From Acidobacterium sp. S8 (lineage in GTDB: Bacteria; Acidobacteriota; Terriglobia; Terriglobales; Acidobacteriaceae): a stretch of DNA of 64,000 nt. A program made the position numbers and the translations under genes. The notes below the pieces were generated by a model. It had not been told where the DNA came from and did no database searches. It saw only the letters and a program-made list of their open reading frames with translations. This document shows positions 56,190 through 64,000 of this stretch, piece by piece (within the stretch, counting starts at the first letter, position 1; every line of letters begins with the position of its first letter). The stretch spans positions 225,467 to 289,466 of the forward strand of contig NZ_LMUM01000028.1 in NCBI RefSeq assembly GCF_009765985.1. Reading direction: 5' to 3'.

Positions 56190-59100
56190 CTATTCCTCTG
56201 CGACGCCTTCAAAACTCTTGCGTGATGTAAAGCGCTTCACCAGCAGTGGCATGACAAATAGGATCGAGAAAACTGTTGTGAGCATTCCTCCAACCACCAC
56301 GCGTGCGAGAGGCTGCTGTGCCTGTGCACCAATCCCGTTGGAGATAGCTGCAGGAAGCAGGCCGAGGCCAGCCGCCATGCATGCCATGACTACGGGACGC
56401 ATCTCGTCAAGACAGCCTCTTTCAAGGCCATGATCAAAGCCGTCTTCTCGCTGGGCGCGACGTATGCCTGACAGGAAAACAACAGCGCCGAGCGTTGCGA
56501 CTCCTGTGAGCGAAGTGAAACCCACCGCGGCAGAGATGCTGAATGAAGTGCGTGTAATGAATAAGGCGAGAATGCCACCGATCGCAGCGAAGGGAAGCGT
56601 GCCGACCACAATGAAGGCGTCTGTCCAGGTGCGGAACTGTATATAGAGAAGCACCAGGATTACGGCAAGGCTGACCGGAATGATGTATGCAAGACGGCGC
56701 TGCTCTTTTTGCAGACTGTCGAATTCGCCAGCCCAGGTGTACTCATAGCCGGATGGTAATTTTACTTTCTGGGCGAGCTGCTGTTTTAGATCCTGGATCG
56801 CACTGGCGAGATCACGTCCACGCACACTGAATTTAATGGGGATATAGCGGCGAGCGCCTTCGTGATAAATCATAAAGGCGCCATTCTTGATGTTGACATC
56901 GGCGATTGCGCCCAAGGGCACCTCCGTGCCATCCGGAGTTGGCAGAAGTATTTTGCCTATCGCTTCCGGTGTGTCCCGGAATTGCGGGGCATAGCGCAAA
57001 GCAAAATCAAAACGGCGATCTCCGTCGATAATCTGCGTTACCGGAGCTCCTCCTACAGCTGCCTGCACCACGCTGTTTACATCTTGTGGCTGCAGGCCAT
57101 AACGCGCCGCTTTGCTGCGATCTATCGAAACCATCAAGCTTGGCTGGCCAGTCACGTTGAAGACGCCTATGTCGGCAATGCCTTGCACTTTGCCCATTAC
57201 ATTCTGTATTTGATCGGCGATGCGCGTCAGGTCGTCGAAGTCATTACCAAAAAGCTTGAGAGAATTTTCGCCTTTCACTCCCGACATGGATTCTTCCACA
57301 TTGTCCTGAATATTCTGCGAAAAGTTGAAATCGATGCCTGGATATTGTGCAAAATCCCTTTCAATGGCAGCGATTAACTTATCTTTGTCGCCGTGGAACC
57401 GCGGACGCCATTCATCCGCGGGCTTGAGGCTCGCAAAGAACTCGATATTGTTGAATGTGCTGACATCCGTGCCGTCATCTGGACGTCCCATCTGAGAGAT
57501 AACCTGTGTGATTTCCGGATAGGAGCGCAGGGTGGCGCGAATCTTGTCGGCCATATTTTCTGACTGCGGAAAAGCGATGTCCTGCTGCAGGGTGGCACGA
57601 ATCCACAGGTTGCCTTCTTCGAGTGCCGGCATGAATTCTCCGCCGACAAAGATGAAAAGAACAATAGCTGCGACAAGTGCGGCAAGAGCTCCGAGCCAGG
57701 CAATCTTGCTGAACTTGAGTACACGCTTCAGGCCGTTATCGTAGTGTCGGCGAAAGAAACCACTCAGCCAGGTGTCTTCGGCTTCATGCTTGATCTGTTT
57801 GGGAACTGCGAACGAGCCCAGAACAGGAGCAAAGACGAGAGCGAAAATGAGAGCACCCGTCAGCGCGAATCCATATGTGACTGACATAGGCGCGAAAATC
57901 TTGCCCGGGACGCCTTGCATGGTGAAGAGAGGAATGAAGGCAACCAGGATGATCAGCGTTGCGAATAGCACGGGCTTTGCCGCATCGCCCACGCCTTCCA
58001 TGATCAGCTCGGAGACTTCTTCGCCCTGCACGCGGCGGGAGATCTTACGGTAGACGCTTTCCAGCACCACAATTGAGGCGTCGACAAGGATGCCGAAGTC
58101 GATGGCTCCGATCGAAATCAGGTTCGCCGAATGGTCTGTGAGTACCATCATGGCGAATGAAAAAAGCACCGCAAAGGGAATGGTGATTGCAGCGATTGCG
58201 GTAATGCGAAGATCGCCAAGCATGCTGAGAAGAACCAGCGTGACGAGAATAAGTCCGGTGATGATCACGTGACGGACTGTCTTCGTCGTGGTGTTAATGA
58301 GATCGGTGCGATCGTAGAGCGTCTTAATCTTCATGCCCGGAGGCAATAGATTGCCTTCATTCAGCTCTTTGATCTTGGCGCGCAATCCGGCGAGGGCAGG
58401 CAGTGACTTCTCGTTTTTCTGCAGAAGCACGATGCCTTCCACGACGTCCGGTTGCTCGTCATATCCCACCTTGCCGAGCCGAGGCTGATGGCCTTCTTTC
58501 ACATCGGCAACATTTCTCAAAAGCACGGGGACGCCATTACGCTCTGCAATGACAATATTTTCCATATCGGCAATGGAGTGTAGAAGGCCAATGCCGCGAA
58601 CATTCACGCTCTGGCTTCCGAGTGTGAGATAGTTGCCGCCTGCGTTGGCGTTGCTGCTTTGGATAGCGTTCGCTACCTGCGTCATGGTGACGCCATAGGT
58701 AAGCAGTTTGTTTGGGTCAATCTCTGCCTGGTATTGGCGAGTCGTGCCTCCGAGGGTGGCCACGTCGATGATGCCTGGCACCTGTTTCATCTCGCGCACG
58801 AGGAGCCAGTCCTGTGTGGCCTTCAAGTCATTCAACGAATAGCCCGGGCCCGTGAGCTGGTAGCGATAGATTTCGCCGATAGGAGATTCAGGAGAGAGTT
58901 GTGGCTGCAGATTATTCGGCAAGTTGACCGATTGCAGACGGTTGAGGGCTTCCTGACGGTCGGTGAAGTAATCGCTGTCAAACGTGAAATAAAGTTTGAC
59001 GTCGCTAAGGCCAAAGATGCTGATCGACCGGATCTGGTCAAGATGAGGCGTACCATTCAGTCCGGCTTCGAGCGGAACTGTAACCTGCTGCTCCATTTCT

Positions 59101-59273
59101 TCCGCAGACCACGATGGATTCTGCGTGATGAACTCAACCATCGGTGGAGAGGGATCGGGATAGGCCTCAATATCAAGGCGCAGGAATGCGAGTATGCCAC
59201 CGGCGAGCGATGCGAGAAAAATAATCAGGATAATGTTTCGGTAGCGGAGGAGTGTGCGAATAAACGCCTGCAT
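56190..59273 (-). CDS. Heavy-metal efflux RND transporter (CzcA/CusA family)
   Basis: A 1027-residue inner-membrane proton antiporter, one of a trimer that pumps metal cations out through a tripartite complex. Twelve membrane helices and two large periplasmic loops are present. The helix-4 relay of metal pumps is conserved in GAIDFGILVDASIVVLESVY (two Asp and a Glu). Other markers are DPSPPMVEFITQNPSWSAEE, PGIIDVATLGGTTRQYQ and the C-terminal LARVVVGGMLTTVFSILFV. Adaptor and TolC-type genes lie directly upstream in the same operon. The metal (Cu, Ag, Zn, Co or Cd) cannot be read from sequence. The stop codon lies in a short tandem duplication. Confidence 0.93.
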   Translation of the reverse strand: MQAFIRTLLRYRNIILIIFLASLAGGILAFLRLDIEAYPDPSPPMVEFITQNPSWSAEEMEQQVTVPLEAGLNGTPHLDQIRSISIFGLSDVKLYFTFDSDYFTDRQEALNRLQSVNLPNNLQPQLSPESPIGEIYRYQLTGPGYSLNDLKATQDWLLVREMKQVPGIIDVATLGGTTRQYQAEIDPNKLLTYGVTMTQVANAIQSSNANAGGNYLTLGSQSVNVRGIGLLHSIADMENIVIAERNGVPVLLRNVADVKEGHQPRLGKVGYDEQPDVVEGIVLLQKNEKSLPALAGLRAKIKELNEGNLLPPGMKIKTLYDRTDLINTTTKTVRHVIITGLILVTLVLLSMLGDLRITAIAAITIPFAVLFSFAMMVLTDHSANLISIGAIDFGILVDASIVVLESVYRKISRRVQGEEVSELIMEGVGDAAKPVLFATLIILVAFIPLFTMQGVPGKIFAPMSVTYGFALTGALIFALVFAPVLGSFAVPKQIKHEAEDTWLSGFFRRHYDNGLKRVLKFSKIAWLGALAALVAAIVLFIFVGGEFMPALEEGNLWIRATLQQDIAFPQSENMADKIRATLRSYPEITQVISQMGRPDDGTDVSTFNNIEFFASLKPADEWRPRFHGDKDKLIAAIERDFAQYPGIDFNFSQNIQDNVEESMSGVKGENSLKLFGNDFDDLTRIADQIQNVMGKVQGIADIGVFNVTGQPSLMVSIDRSKAARYGLQPQDVNSVVQAAVGGAPVTQIIDGDRRFDFALRYAPQFRDTPEAIGKILLPTPDGTEVPLGAIADVNIKNGAFMIYHEGARRYIPIKFSVRGRDLASAIQDLKQQLAQKVKLPSGYEYTWAGEFDSLQKEQRRLAYIIPVSLAVILVLLYIQFRTWTDAFIVVGTLPFAAIGGILALFITRTSFSISAAVGFTSLTGVATLGAVVFLSGIRRAQREDGFDHGLERGCLDEMRPVVMACMAAGLGLLPAAISNGIGAQAQQPLARVVVGGMLTTVFSILFVMPLLVKRFTSRKSFEGVAEE

Positions 59274-59275
59274 TT

Positions 59276-60358
59276 TTACTGCGCTCCTGCCTGGCGCAGC
59301 AGTTCTGCGCCTGTCGCTACAACCTGTTCGCCATCTTCAAGCCCATGCGTAACTTCGACAGTCTTTTCGTGAGTCTCGCCCAATTCCACGTCGCGCCGCG
59401 CATATTTGTGATCAGGAGTGGAGACAAAGACATAATTCTTAGTGCCGTCGCGGATCACAGCCGTCGAGGGAACAACGATAGCCTGTCGCTTGAGATCAGC
59501 AACGGAGATGGTCGCATACATCTGTGGCTTGAACTTATGCCCGGGGTTGGGGATGACGACGCGCACCTTAAGAGTGAGCGTCGTAGGATCGACGGCATCG
59601 GAGATATTGTCAATCGTGCCAGTGCGGACCTCATTTGGATATCCGTTGACTCGGATTTCGACTGACTGTCCGCGGCGCACCGCGCCGACGTCATTTGGAT
59701 AGAGGTCACCGAGAGCCCAGATGGAATCGATATTCGCGATCGTCGCAATGGCGGTTGCATTGTCGAGCGAGCGCTGCATTTTTCCAGGAGCCGTGCCTAC
59801 GTCGAGAACGACGCCACTGATGGGAGAGCGAAGCGGCAGGTTTGCCGACGTATCATTTTCCGAAAACCCGAGATTGTTCAAAGTCTGCCGCGTCCGCTCG
59901 AGTTCAGCATGGTCCGCGTCGTCCAACGCCTTCAGATCGTCGTAATCCTTCTGCGCCATGACTTCGTGTTGTAGAAGTTCTTTACCGCGCTGCAATTGCA
60001 GATCTGCACGGGCCGCTTCTATCTTCGCTTTTTCAAAATCGGAACGCGCGGATGCCGCATCGCTGCTCTGCAATGTGCCGATCGGCTGACCTTTGCTGAC
60101 TTCCTGGCCGGGCAAAACCTTAAGCGCGATCACGCGGCCACTAAGCGGCGGATAGATATGTACGACATCCGTTGGATTTGCCAGCAATCGAGCTGGCAGA
60201 TTCAGAGTATCTGTTACCTCTGCGTTATGAACTGCGACAGTATCGACTACATCTTTGCCGGTGGCTGGCGTTGGCGCGGATTCCTCAGCCGGATGCTTGC
60301 AGGCTGTAACTACCAAGACACAGGGAAGAAGAAACGCAGCTAAGTAGTTCTTGCTCAT
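59276..60358 (-). CDS. RND efflux periplasmic adaptor (membrane fusion) lipoprotein
   Basis: A 360-residue adaptor. The signal ends in the lipobox LVVTACKHP, so the protein is lipid-anchored at Cys20. The barrel-sandwich hybrid domain shows IYPPLSGRVIALKVLPGQEV and IGTLQSSDAASARSDFEKAK, then a helical hairpin (about 95-160), and the second half-lipoyl LRSPISGVVLDVGTAPGK. A beta-barrel and membrane-proximal domain follow (QAIVVPSTAVIRDGTKNYVF). It bridges the RND pump and the TolC-like channel. Its start overlaps the TolC gene's stop by 4 bases, and its stop is 2 bases from the pump's start. Confidence 0.92.
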   Translation of the reverse strand: MSKNYLAAFLLPCVLVVTACKHPAEESAPTPATGKDVVDTVAVHNAEVTDTLNLPARLLANPTDVVHIYPPLSGRVIALKVLPGQEVSKGQPIGTLQSSDAASARSDFEKAKIEAARADLQLQRGKELLQHEVMAQKDYDDLKALDDADHAELERTRQTLNNLGFSENDTSANLPLRSPISGVVLDVGTAPGKMQRSLDNATAIATIANIDSIWALGDLYPNDVGAVRRGQSVEIRVNGYPNEVRTGTIDNISDAVDPTTLTLKVRVVIPNPGHKFKPQMYATISVADLKRQAIVVPSTAVIRDGTKNYVFVSTPDHKYARRDVELGETHEKTVEVTHGLEDGEQVVATGAELLRQAGAQ

Positions 60359-61611
60359 GGGACGATCTCCGTTGCAGCAGCGAAGCTGAGTTGATGAATA
60401 GCTAGCCAGACCTGGGTATTTGCGTTTAAGGCATCGAGGTTCGTCTGGCGGTAGTCGCGCAGGGCATCAAGGTAATCGAGCAGCGTTGTACCGCCGTGCC
60501 TGTAGCTGTACTCCATGTTGTCGCGCACATGTGCAGCTTCCTGGAGGTAATGGCCATGGTATCGATTGGCCATGTTAACAGCGGTTTGGTAGCCTGCCCA
60601 TGCTTGATCAACATCGTTGATGACCTGGTTATGCGCTGCTGTTTCAGCGAACCTGCTGGATTGTGATTCATAGCGGGTGCGTTGCTTTTCTCCCTGATTT
60701 CGATCAAAGATGCGCAAGGGAATGCTGACTTGAAAGCCCGCGCTGTTGTAGGTGCCGGTGCGTTCATATTCGCCGCCAACGGTGGGATCCGTGGTTCCGT
60801 CTGCATCTGCGAGTTTGATGTTGGAATCGGCCAGGCGCACAGATTGCTGTGCCGCGAGATAATCCGGACGGCCTCGAAGTGCTTCCTGTTCGATCTGTGC
60901 CAATGGTGCAGTCAGAGTCGGCGGGTCGAGAGTTCCGGTGATATCGAAGGCATCGGCGGGTTTCTCAATCCCCAGTAGCAGTTGTAACTGATCGCTTGCC
61001 TGCACGAGGTTGAGCTTTGCATTGTCAAAATCGGATTCGAATTCCGCCAATTGAAGATCGATTCGTTCAAAATCTGTCGCACTGACGTCCCCTGCATCGA
61101 GGCGCGCCTTGGTCAGATCAACTGTTCTGTGATAGCTGGTTAAATTGTCGTCCGCGATCTTTAGCCCTGCTTTCGCTGCCAGCATCTGTGTGAATGCCTG
61201 CTTTACAGCGAGTGCCGTCTGCCGCTCAGTATCTTTATATTGGCTCTGGGTTACATCGGTAGTGGCGTGGGCGATGTCGAGTCTCCAGCGGCGCTTCTCT
61301 CCGCGTTCGAAGAGACGATTGACATTCGCAGCGTAGGAATAGGGGTTGCTGGGATTGTCGGCCGGGAGGCTGACATCAGTACCAGAGATTTGAAAATTTG
61401 GATTCTGGCGCAGCCCGGCGGTGATCTCATTGGCCTTGGTAGCAATGACATGCTGTTGTCCGGAAAGAAGATTTGGATTTCTGGTGCGCGCTATGTCAAG
61501 GGCCTGCTGCAGGGTCAGCGGAGGCTGCGCCGTTTGCGCCTGCGAGGCCGCAAATGTGAGGCAGACGGCAAGCAAGGTAGTACTTCGAGCGAAAAGTCGT
61601 TTCATATACAC
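60355..61611 (-). CDS. TolC-family outer-membrane efflux protein (CzcC-like)
   Basis: A 418-residue outer-membrane channel subunit. The signal peptide (about 1-26) precedes LTLQQALDIARTRNPNLLSG, the classic first TolC repeat. Long coiled-coil helices alternate (QTALAVKQAFTQMLAAKAGL, YHRTVDLTKARLDAGDVSAT), and the duplicated second half contains GRPDYLAAQQSVRLADSNIK and FQVSIPLRIFDRNQGEKQRT. It would trimerise into a barrel and tunnel joined to the adaptor. It is followed, with a 4-base overlap, by the adaptor and then the RND pump, forming a complete tripartite set. Confidence 0.92.
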   Translation of the reverse strand: MYMKRLFARSTTLLAVCLTFAASQAQTAQPPLTLQQALDIARTRNPNLLSGQQHVIATKANEITAGLRQNPNFQISGTDVSLPADNPSNPYSYAANVNRLFERGEKRRWRLDIAHATTDVTQSQYKDTERQTALAVKQAFTQMLAAKAGLKIADDNLTSYHRTVDLTKARLDAGDVSATDFERIDLQLAEFESDFDNAKLNLVQASDQLQLLLGIEKPADAFDITGTLDPPTLTAPLAQIEQEALRGRPDYLAAQQSVRLADSNIKLADADGTTDPTVGGEYERTGTYNSAGFQVSIPLRIFDRNQGEKQRTRYESQSSRFAETAAHNQVINDVDQAWAGYQTAVNMANRYHGHYLQEAAHVRDNMEYSYRHGGTTLLDYLDALRDYRQTNLDALNANTQVWLAIHQLSFAAATEIVP

Positions 61612-61678
61612 CCATCCCGGGACGGCAACGTGAGTCCTGGCGATACAAATTAAAAACTGAAATCAGAAGGCAGAATGA

Positions 61679-62089
61679 TCAGGCAAACAAAGGCGGAGGC
61701 CGCTTTGCCGCCTGCCGGATCGATCCGATCAACGGCTTCGCAATCTGTACGGCGGGTTCAAGCCGCATAAAGGAATGTAAGCCGGTGAGGTGGAAGGATA
61801 AAAAAAGTCCGACATGCAGATGATCTGCGAGACTGGCTGGCTGCTCGGCCACGGGCGCCATATCGACTTTTCGGGTCACGTGCTCAATCTCCGCCGTGGA
61901 TATGGCTTGGATATCGTCTGTCATAGAGATGACGGGGAGCAAAATAACTACCAATAAGGCGAGAGCGATGAGTTGAATGCGTAGGTCCGGAAGCTTTGAC
62001 TGCGTACCAAAGCGGCGTACGCCCCTCTTCCAAAGGAAGACAAGCGACAGCGATAAGAGCAGCCAAACGATATTGAGGAGCAATTCCAC
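61679..62089 (-). CDS. Membrane protein leading the metal-efflux operon
   Basis: A 136-residue protein with two N-terminal helices (LLLNIVWLLLSLSLVFLW and LIALALLVVILLPVIS) followed by a periplasmic or cytoplasmic tail of about 75 residues. It starts MELLLNIVWL and lies 67 bases upstream of the TolC gene on the same strand, so it is probably the first gene of the efflux operon. Metal operons often begin with small membrane or sensory proteins, but no metal-binding His/Cys cluster is obvious: the tail has HLHVGLFLSFHLTGLH, with four histidines that might bind metal. The function is unknown. Confidence 0.7.
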   Translation of the reverse strand: MELLLNIVWLLLSLSLVFLWKRGVRRFGTQSKLPDLRIQLIALALLVVILLPVISMTDDIQAISTAEIEHVTRKVDMAPVAEQPASLADHLHVGLFLSFHLTGLHSFMRLEPAVQIAKPLIGSIRQAAKRPPPLFA

Positions 62090-62160
62090 GCTTACAGTGT
62101 GATTGTACTTGAACAGCAGAATCGATTATGTGAACCGATATGAGAATAGACGGACGAAGG

Positions 62161-62189
62161 TTGACCTAAGTTCCTGCAGCTTTTATTAT
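62161..62189 (+). promoter_or_regulatory. Promoter of tRNA-Gln
   Basis: A TTGACC -35 box (62161-62166) and a TATTAT -10 box (62184-62189) are separated by exactly 17 bases. Transcription would begin near 62196, about 26 bases before the tRNA. Confidence 0.75.
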
Positions 62190-62221
62190 GTGAGGAGTAG
62201 CGCAATCGCGCGGCATCTTAT

Positions 62222-62292
62222 TGCCCCCTCGTTCAATGGTAGGACGGCTGCCTCTGGAGCAGCATATCGGGGTTCGAATCCCTGGGGGGCAA
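62222..62292 (+). tRNA. tRNA-Gln (anticodon CTG)
   Basis: A 71-base cloverleaf. The acceptor TGCCCCC pairs with GGGGGCA, the D-stem GTTC with GGAC, the anticodon stem GCTGC/GCAGC encloses CTCTGGA (anticodon CTG), and the T-loop is TTCGAAT. CCA is encoded directly after (62293-62295). A P4-type integrase gene starts 211 bases beyond its discriminator base in the same direction, a classic island attachment arrangement. Confidence 0.95.
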
Positions 62293-62331
62293 CCAAAACA
62301 CCTAAAACCTGAACTTCCTTGCACCTCCCCG

Positions 62332-62355
62332 AACATCCTCGCACGCGAGGATGTT
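62332..62355 (+). terminator. Terminator after tRNA-Gln
   Basis: AACATCCTCGC (62332-62342) and GCGAGGATGTT (62345-62355) form an 11-bp perfect inverted repeat with only AC between, followed by the T-rich GTTGTTTTG. It probably ends the tRNA transcript. Confidence 0.7.
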
Positions 62356-62502
62356 GTTGTTTTGCAATAACATACAAGGTAATAGTGTGCGAGAGCGTTC
62401 TAGGGCGTGCTACTACAGCCAGACTTTTATGTGGGGATTATTGTGGGGTACGATGAGCAAAAGTGTGGGGATCGAAAAACCCCACACCTTCGAGGGCTCA
62501 TT

Positions 62503-63807
62503 ATGGGACTGACTATCAAGGAAATTGAAAACGCAAAGCCACGGGCCAAAAAATACAAACTGGCAGACGGTGGCGGGCTATGCCTTATCGTCAAACCGTC
62601 CGGCGCAAAGCTCTGGCTTTGGCGGTATCGGTTCGATGGTATCGAGAAGAATATGTCATTTGGGGAGTACCCGCATGTCGGCCCCAAGGATGCCCGCGAG
62701 CTTCACTTCGCTGCGAAGAAACTATTGGCTACCGGCGTCAATCCGATGGGCGAACGCAAAGCAGAGGCCGAAGCCAAGCGGGAGGAAACCAAGGCGCTCC
62801 AGCGTGAAGCTGATAGCAGTTTTGAGAAAATAGCCCGACAGTGGTGGGCATGGTGGTCGATCGGCAAGTCTCCAAGGCACGCAGAGACTTTGATGAATCG
62901 GCTTGAATCTGACGTCTTCCCCGTCGTCGGGCACTTGCCCATCGATGCCGTCCAAACGGCCCATATTCGGAACATCATGCTTACGATTGAGACGCGGGGC
63001 GCTAGCGATGTCGCCAAGAGAGCGCATCAGTCCATCGGGCAGATCTTCCGTTTCGCAATCGCGCGCGAACTTGCGAGCCGGAATCCCGCGGCTGACTTCA
63101 AGCCGCGAGACATATTGGCGGCAGCCGACTCAGAAAACTTCGCCCGTGTAGACGAGAAGGATTTGCCCGAACTGCTGGCGAAGATGGATGACTACAACGG
63201 AGACGCGCTCACACGCTTTGGACTCAAGCTTCTCGCCTACTGTTTTCCTCGCACAAGCGAGCTGATCGAAGCGCCGTGGACTGAATTCGATCTGGACAGA
63301 GCACGATGGGACATTCCTGCTGAGCGTATGAAGATGAAGACCCCTCACATCATTCCTCTTTCACGCCAGGCCGTCGAGGTACTTCGAGCGCTTAGGTTGC
63401 TAACCGGCAATGGCAAGCTGGTATTCCCAGGGGCCACGGACAAGAAGAAGCCCATGAGCAACAACACGCTCCTGTACGCGCTCTACCGGCTTGGATATCA
63501 GGGCCGCATGACGGGACACGGATTCCGTGGACTAGCTTCGACCATCCTCAATGAGAACGACTTTGACGATGAGCATGTAGATTTGCAACTGGCCCACATG
63601 AAGCGGAACAAGGTGTCCGCAGCCTACAACCACGCGAAGTATCTAAAACAGCGCACGGAGATGATGCAGTGGTGGGCCGACTATCTGGAAGCGCAGCTTG
63701 CTAAGGGTAGGAGAGCATTGGCCGCGCCTAGGCCCATTTCTTCGAGGAAGCCCACGCTTCGCGAAGAGCGGGCTGCGGCATCCGTTTCCTGCCTGGATTC
63801 AAAGTAG
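62503..63807 (+). CDS. P4-type tyrosine recombinase (island integrase)
   Basis: A 434-residue site-specific recombinase. The N-terminal DUF4102 arm-binding domain reads MGLTIKEIENAKPRAKKYKL and GLCLIVKPSGAKLWLWRYRF. The core-binding domain spans about 100-205. Catalytic residues are Arg in CFPRTSELIEAPWTEFD, His and Arg in MTGHGFRGLAST, the box II His/Lys in LAHMKRNK and the nucleophile Tyr, most likely in SAAYNHAKYL. The ATG at 62503 opens the conserved start; a longer open frame upstream covers the attachment region. It sits just downstream of tRNA-Gln, pointing away from it. Its last 80 bases overlap an oppositely directed AlpA-like gene. Members cut and join at tRNA 3' ends. Confidence 0.92.
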   Translation: MGLTIKEIENAKPRAKKYKLADGGGLCLIVKPSGAKLWLWRYRFDGIEKNMSFGEYPHVGPKDARELHFAAKKLLATGVNPMGERKAEAEAKREETKALQREADSSFEKIARQWWAWWSIGKSPRHAETLMNRLESDVFPVVGHLPIDAVQTAHIRNIMLTIETRGASDVAKRAHQSIGQIFRFAIARELASRNPAADFKPRDILAAADSENFARVDEKDLPELLAKMDDYNGDALTRFGLKLLAYCFPRTSELIEAPWTEFDLDRARWDIPAERMKMKTPHIIPLSRQAVEVLRALRLLTGNGKLVFPGATDKKKPMSNNTLLYALYRLGYQGRMTGHGFRGLASTILNENDFDDEHVDLQLAHMKRNKVSAAYNHAKYLKQRTEMMQWWADYLEAQLAKGRRALAAPRPISSRKPTLREERAAASVSCLDSK

Positions 63808-64000
63808 TGGATCTTGACGTAAGGACACGCTCAGCAGCCCACTGCTTAATTTCTGATCTTACCCATGCGACTGTGCGCGGTCCAAATCGGACGGGAGACG
63901 GAAAACTGTTCGCACGGATCAGTGCGTAGAGGCTAGACTTCGATAGCCCCGTGACCAATTTCACGTCTGGTAGACGCAGGAAACTGACCTCTTCCAGAGC
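63728..64000 (-). CDS. AlpA-family phage regulatory protein, partial at window end
   Basis: The minus strand encodes LEEVSFLRLPDVKLVTGLSK, then SSLYALIRANSFPSPVRFGP and WVRSEIKQWAAER. This is an AlpA/Xis-like helix-turn-helix protein that regulates excision or integrase genes of P4-like elements. The frame runs to the window edge, so the true start is outside or very close to 64000; the GTG at 63962-63964 lies within the conserved part and is not the start. Its 3' end is antisense to the last 80 bases of the integrase, and its C-terminal 30 residues look unconstrained. Confidence 0.8.
   Translation of the reverse strand, partial: ALEEVSFLRLPDVKLVTGLSKSSLYALIRANSFPSPVRFGPRTVAWVRSEIKQWAAERVLTSRSTTLNPGRKRMPQPALREAWASSKKWA

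Overview
The window looks like chromosomal DNA from an acidobacterium, most likely class Terriglobia (Acidobacteriaceae-like). Three things suggest this: a full-length 'orphan' MacB/FtsX permease of the ADOP type (20669-23128), a TonB with a duplicated N-terminal motif, and many glycoside hydrolases with little linkage to each other. LpxB and an RND/TolC efflux set show a Gram-negative envelope. Taxonomy is inferred from gene content; no rRNA is present.

Layout. 1-5.3 kb: end of a PAS-domain gene, a sugar cassette (LacI regulator, ROK glucokinase, MFS sugar symporter, all on the minus strand, with a paired LacI-type operator over the probable glucokinase promoter), and a metallo-beta-lactamase-fold hydrolase. 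5.4-8.4 kb: two MacB-type permeases without an ATPase and a small membrane protein. 8.5-12 kb: an ECF sigma factor with a coupled membrane partner, then a GH78 protein. 12.2-18 kb: a minus-strand operon GNAT > ABC exporter > lpxB > M1-like protein whose zinc-site residues are mostly replaced. 18-27 kb: hemW, threonine aldolase, ADOP permease, and ileS-lspA. 27-28.4 kb: tonB.

From 28.4 to 46 kb the region is accessory and partly decaying. It holds small orphan genes, a padR operon with a frameshifted regulator and an esterase lacking its usual nucleophile, secreted proteins, a sigma-factor scrap, carbohydrate genes (TIM-barrel isomerase-like, GH32, GH29) and a FAD monooxygenase. It also holds a frameshifted ankyrin gene and a frameshifted integrase next to tRNA-Arg. 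From 46.3 kb the core resumes: a GH79-like hydrolase, a thioredoxin-fold lipoprotein, a GT2 glycosyltransferase, two tandem PTPS/QueD paralogues with folE, truB, a tesA-ybbA-ybbP-type locus and a heavy-metal RND efflux operon. At 62.2 kb a tRNA-Gln followed by a P4-type integrase and an AlpA-like regulator marks the probable left edge of a genomic island that continues past the window.

Two families of intergenic palindromic repeats are scattered over 9-24 kb. One copy appears to sit inside the signal-peptide coding region of the M1-like gene and another supplies the stop codon of ileS. Three genes (padR, ankyrin, integrase) each appear broken by a single base; these could be true decay or consensus errors. 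I saw no CRISPR array, no recognisable defence system and no complete insertion sequence.
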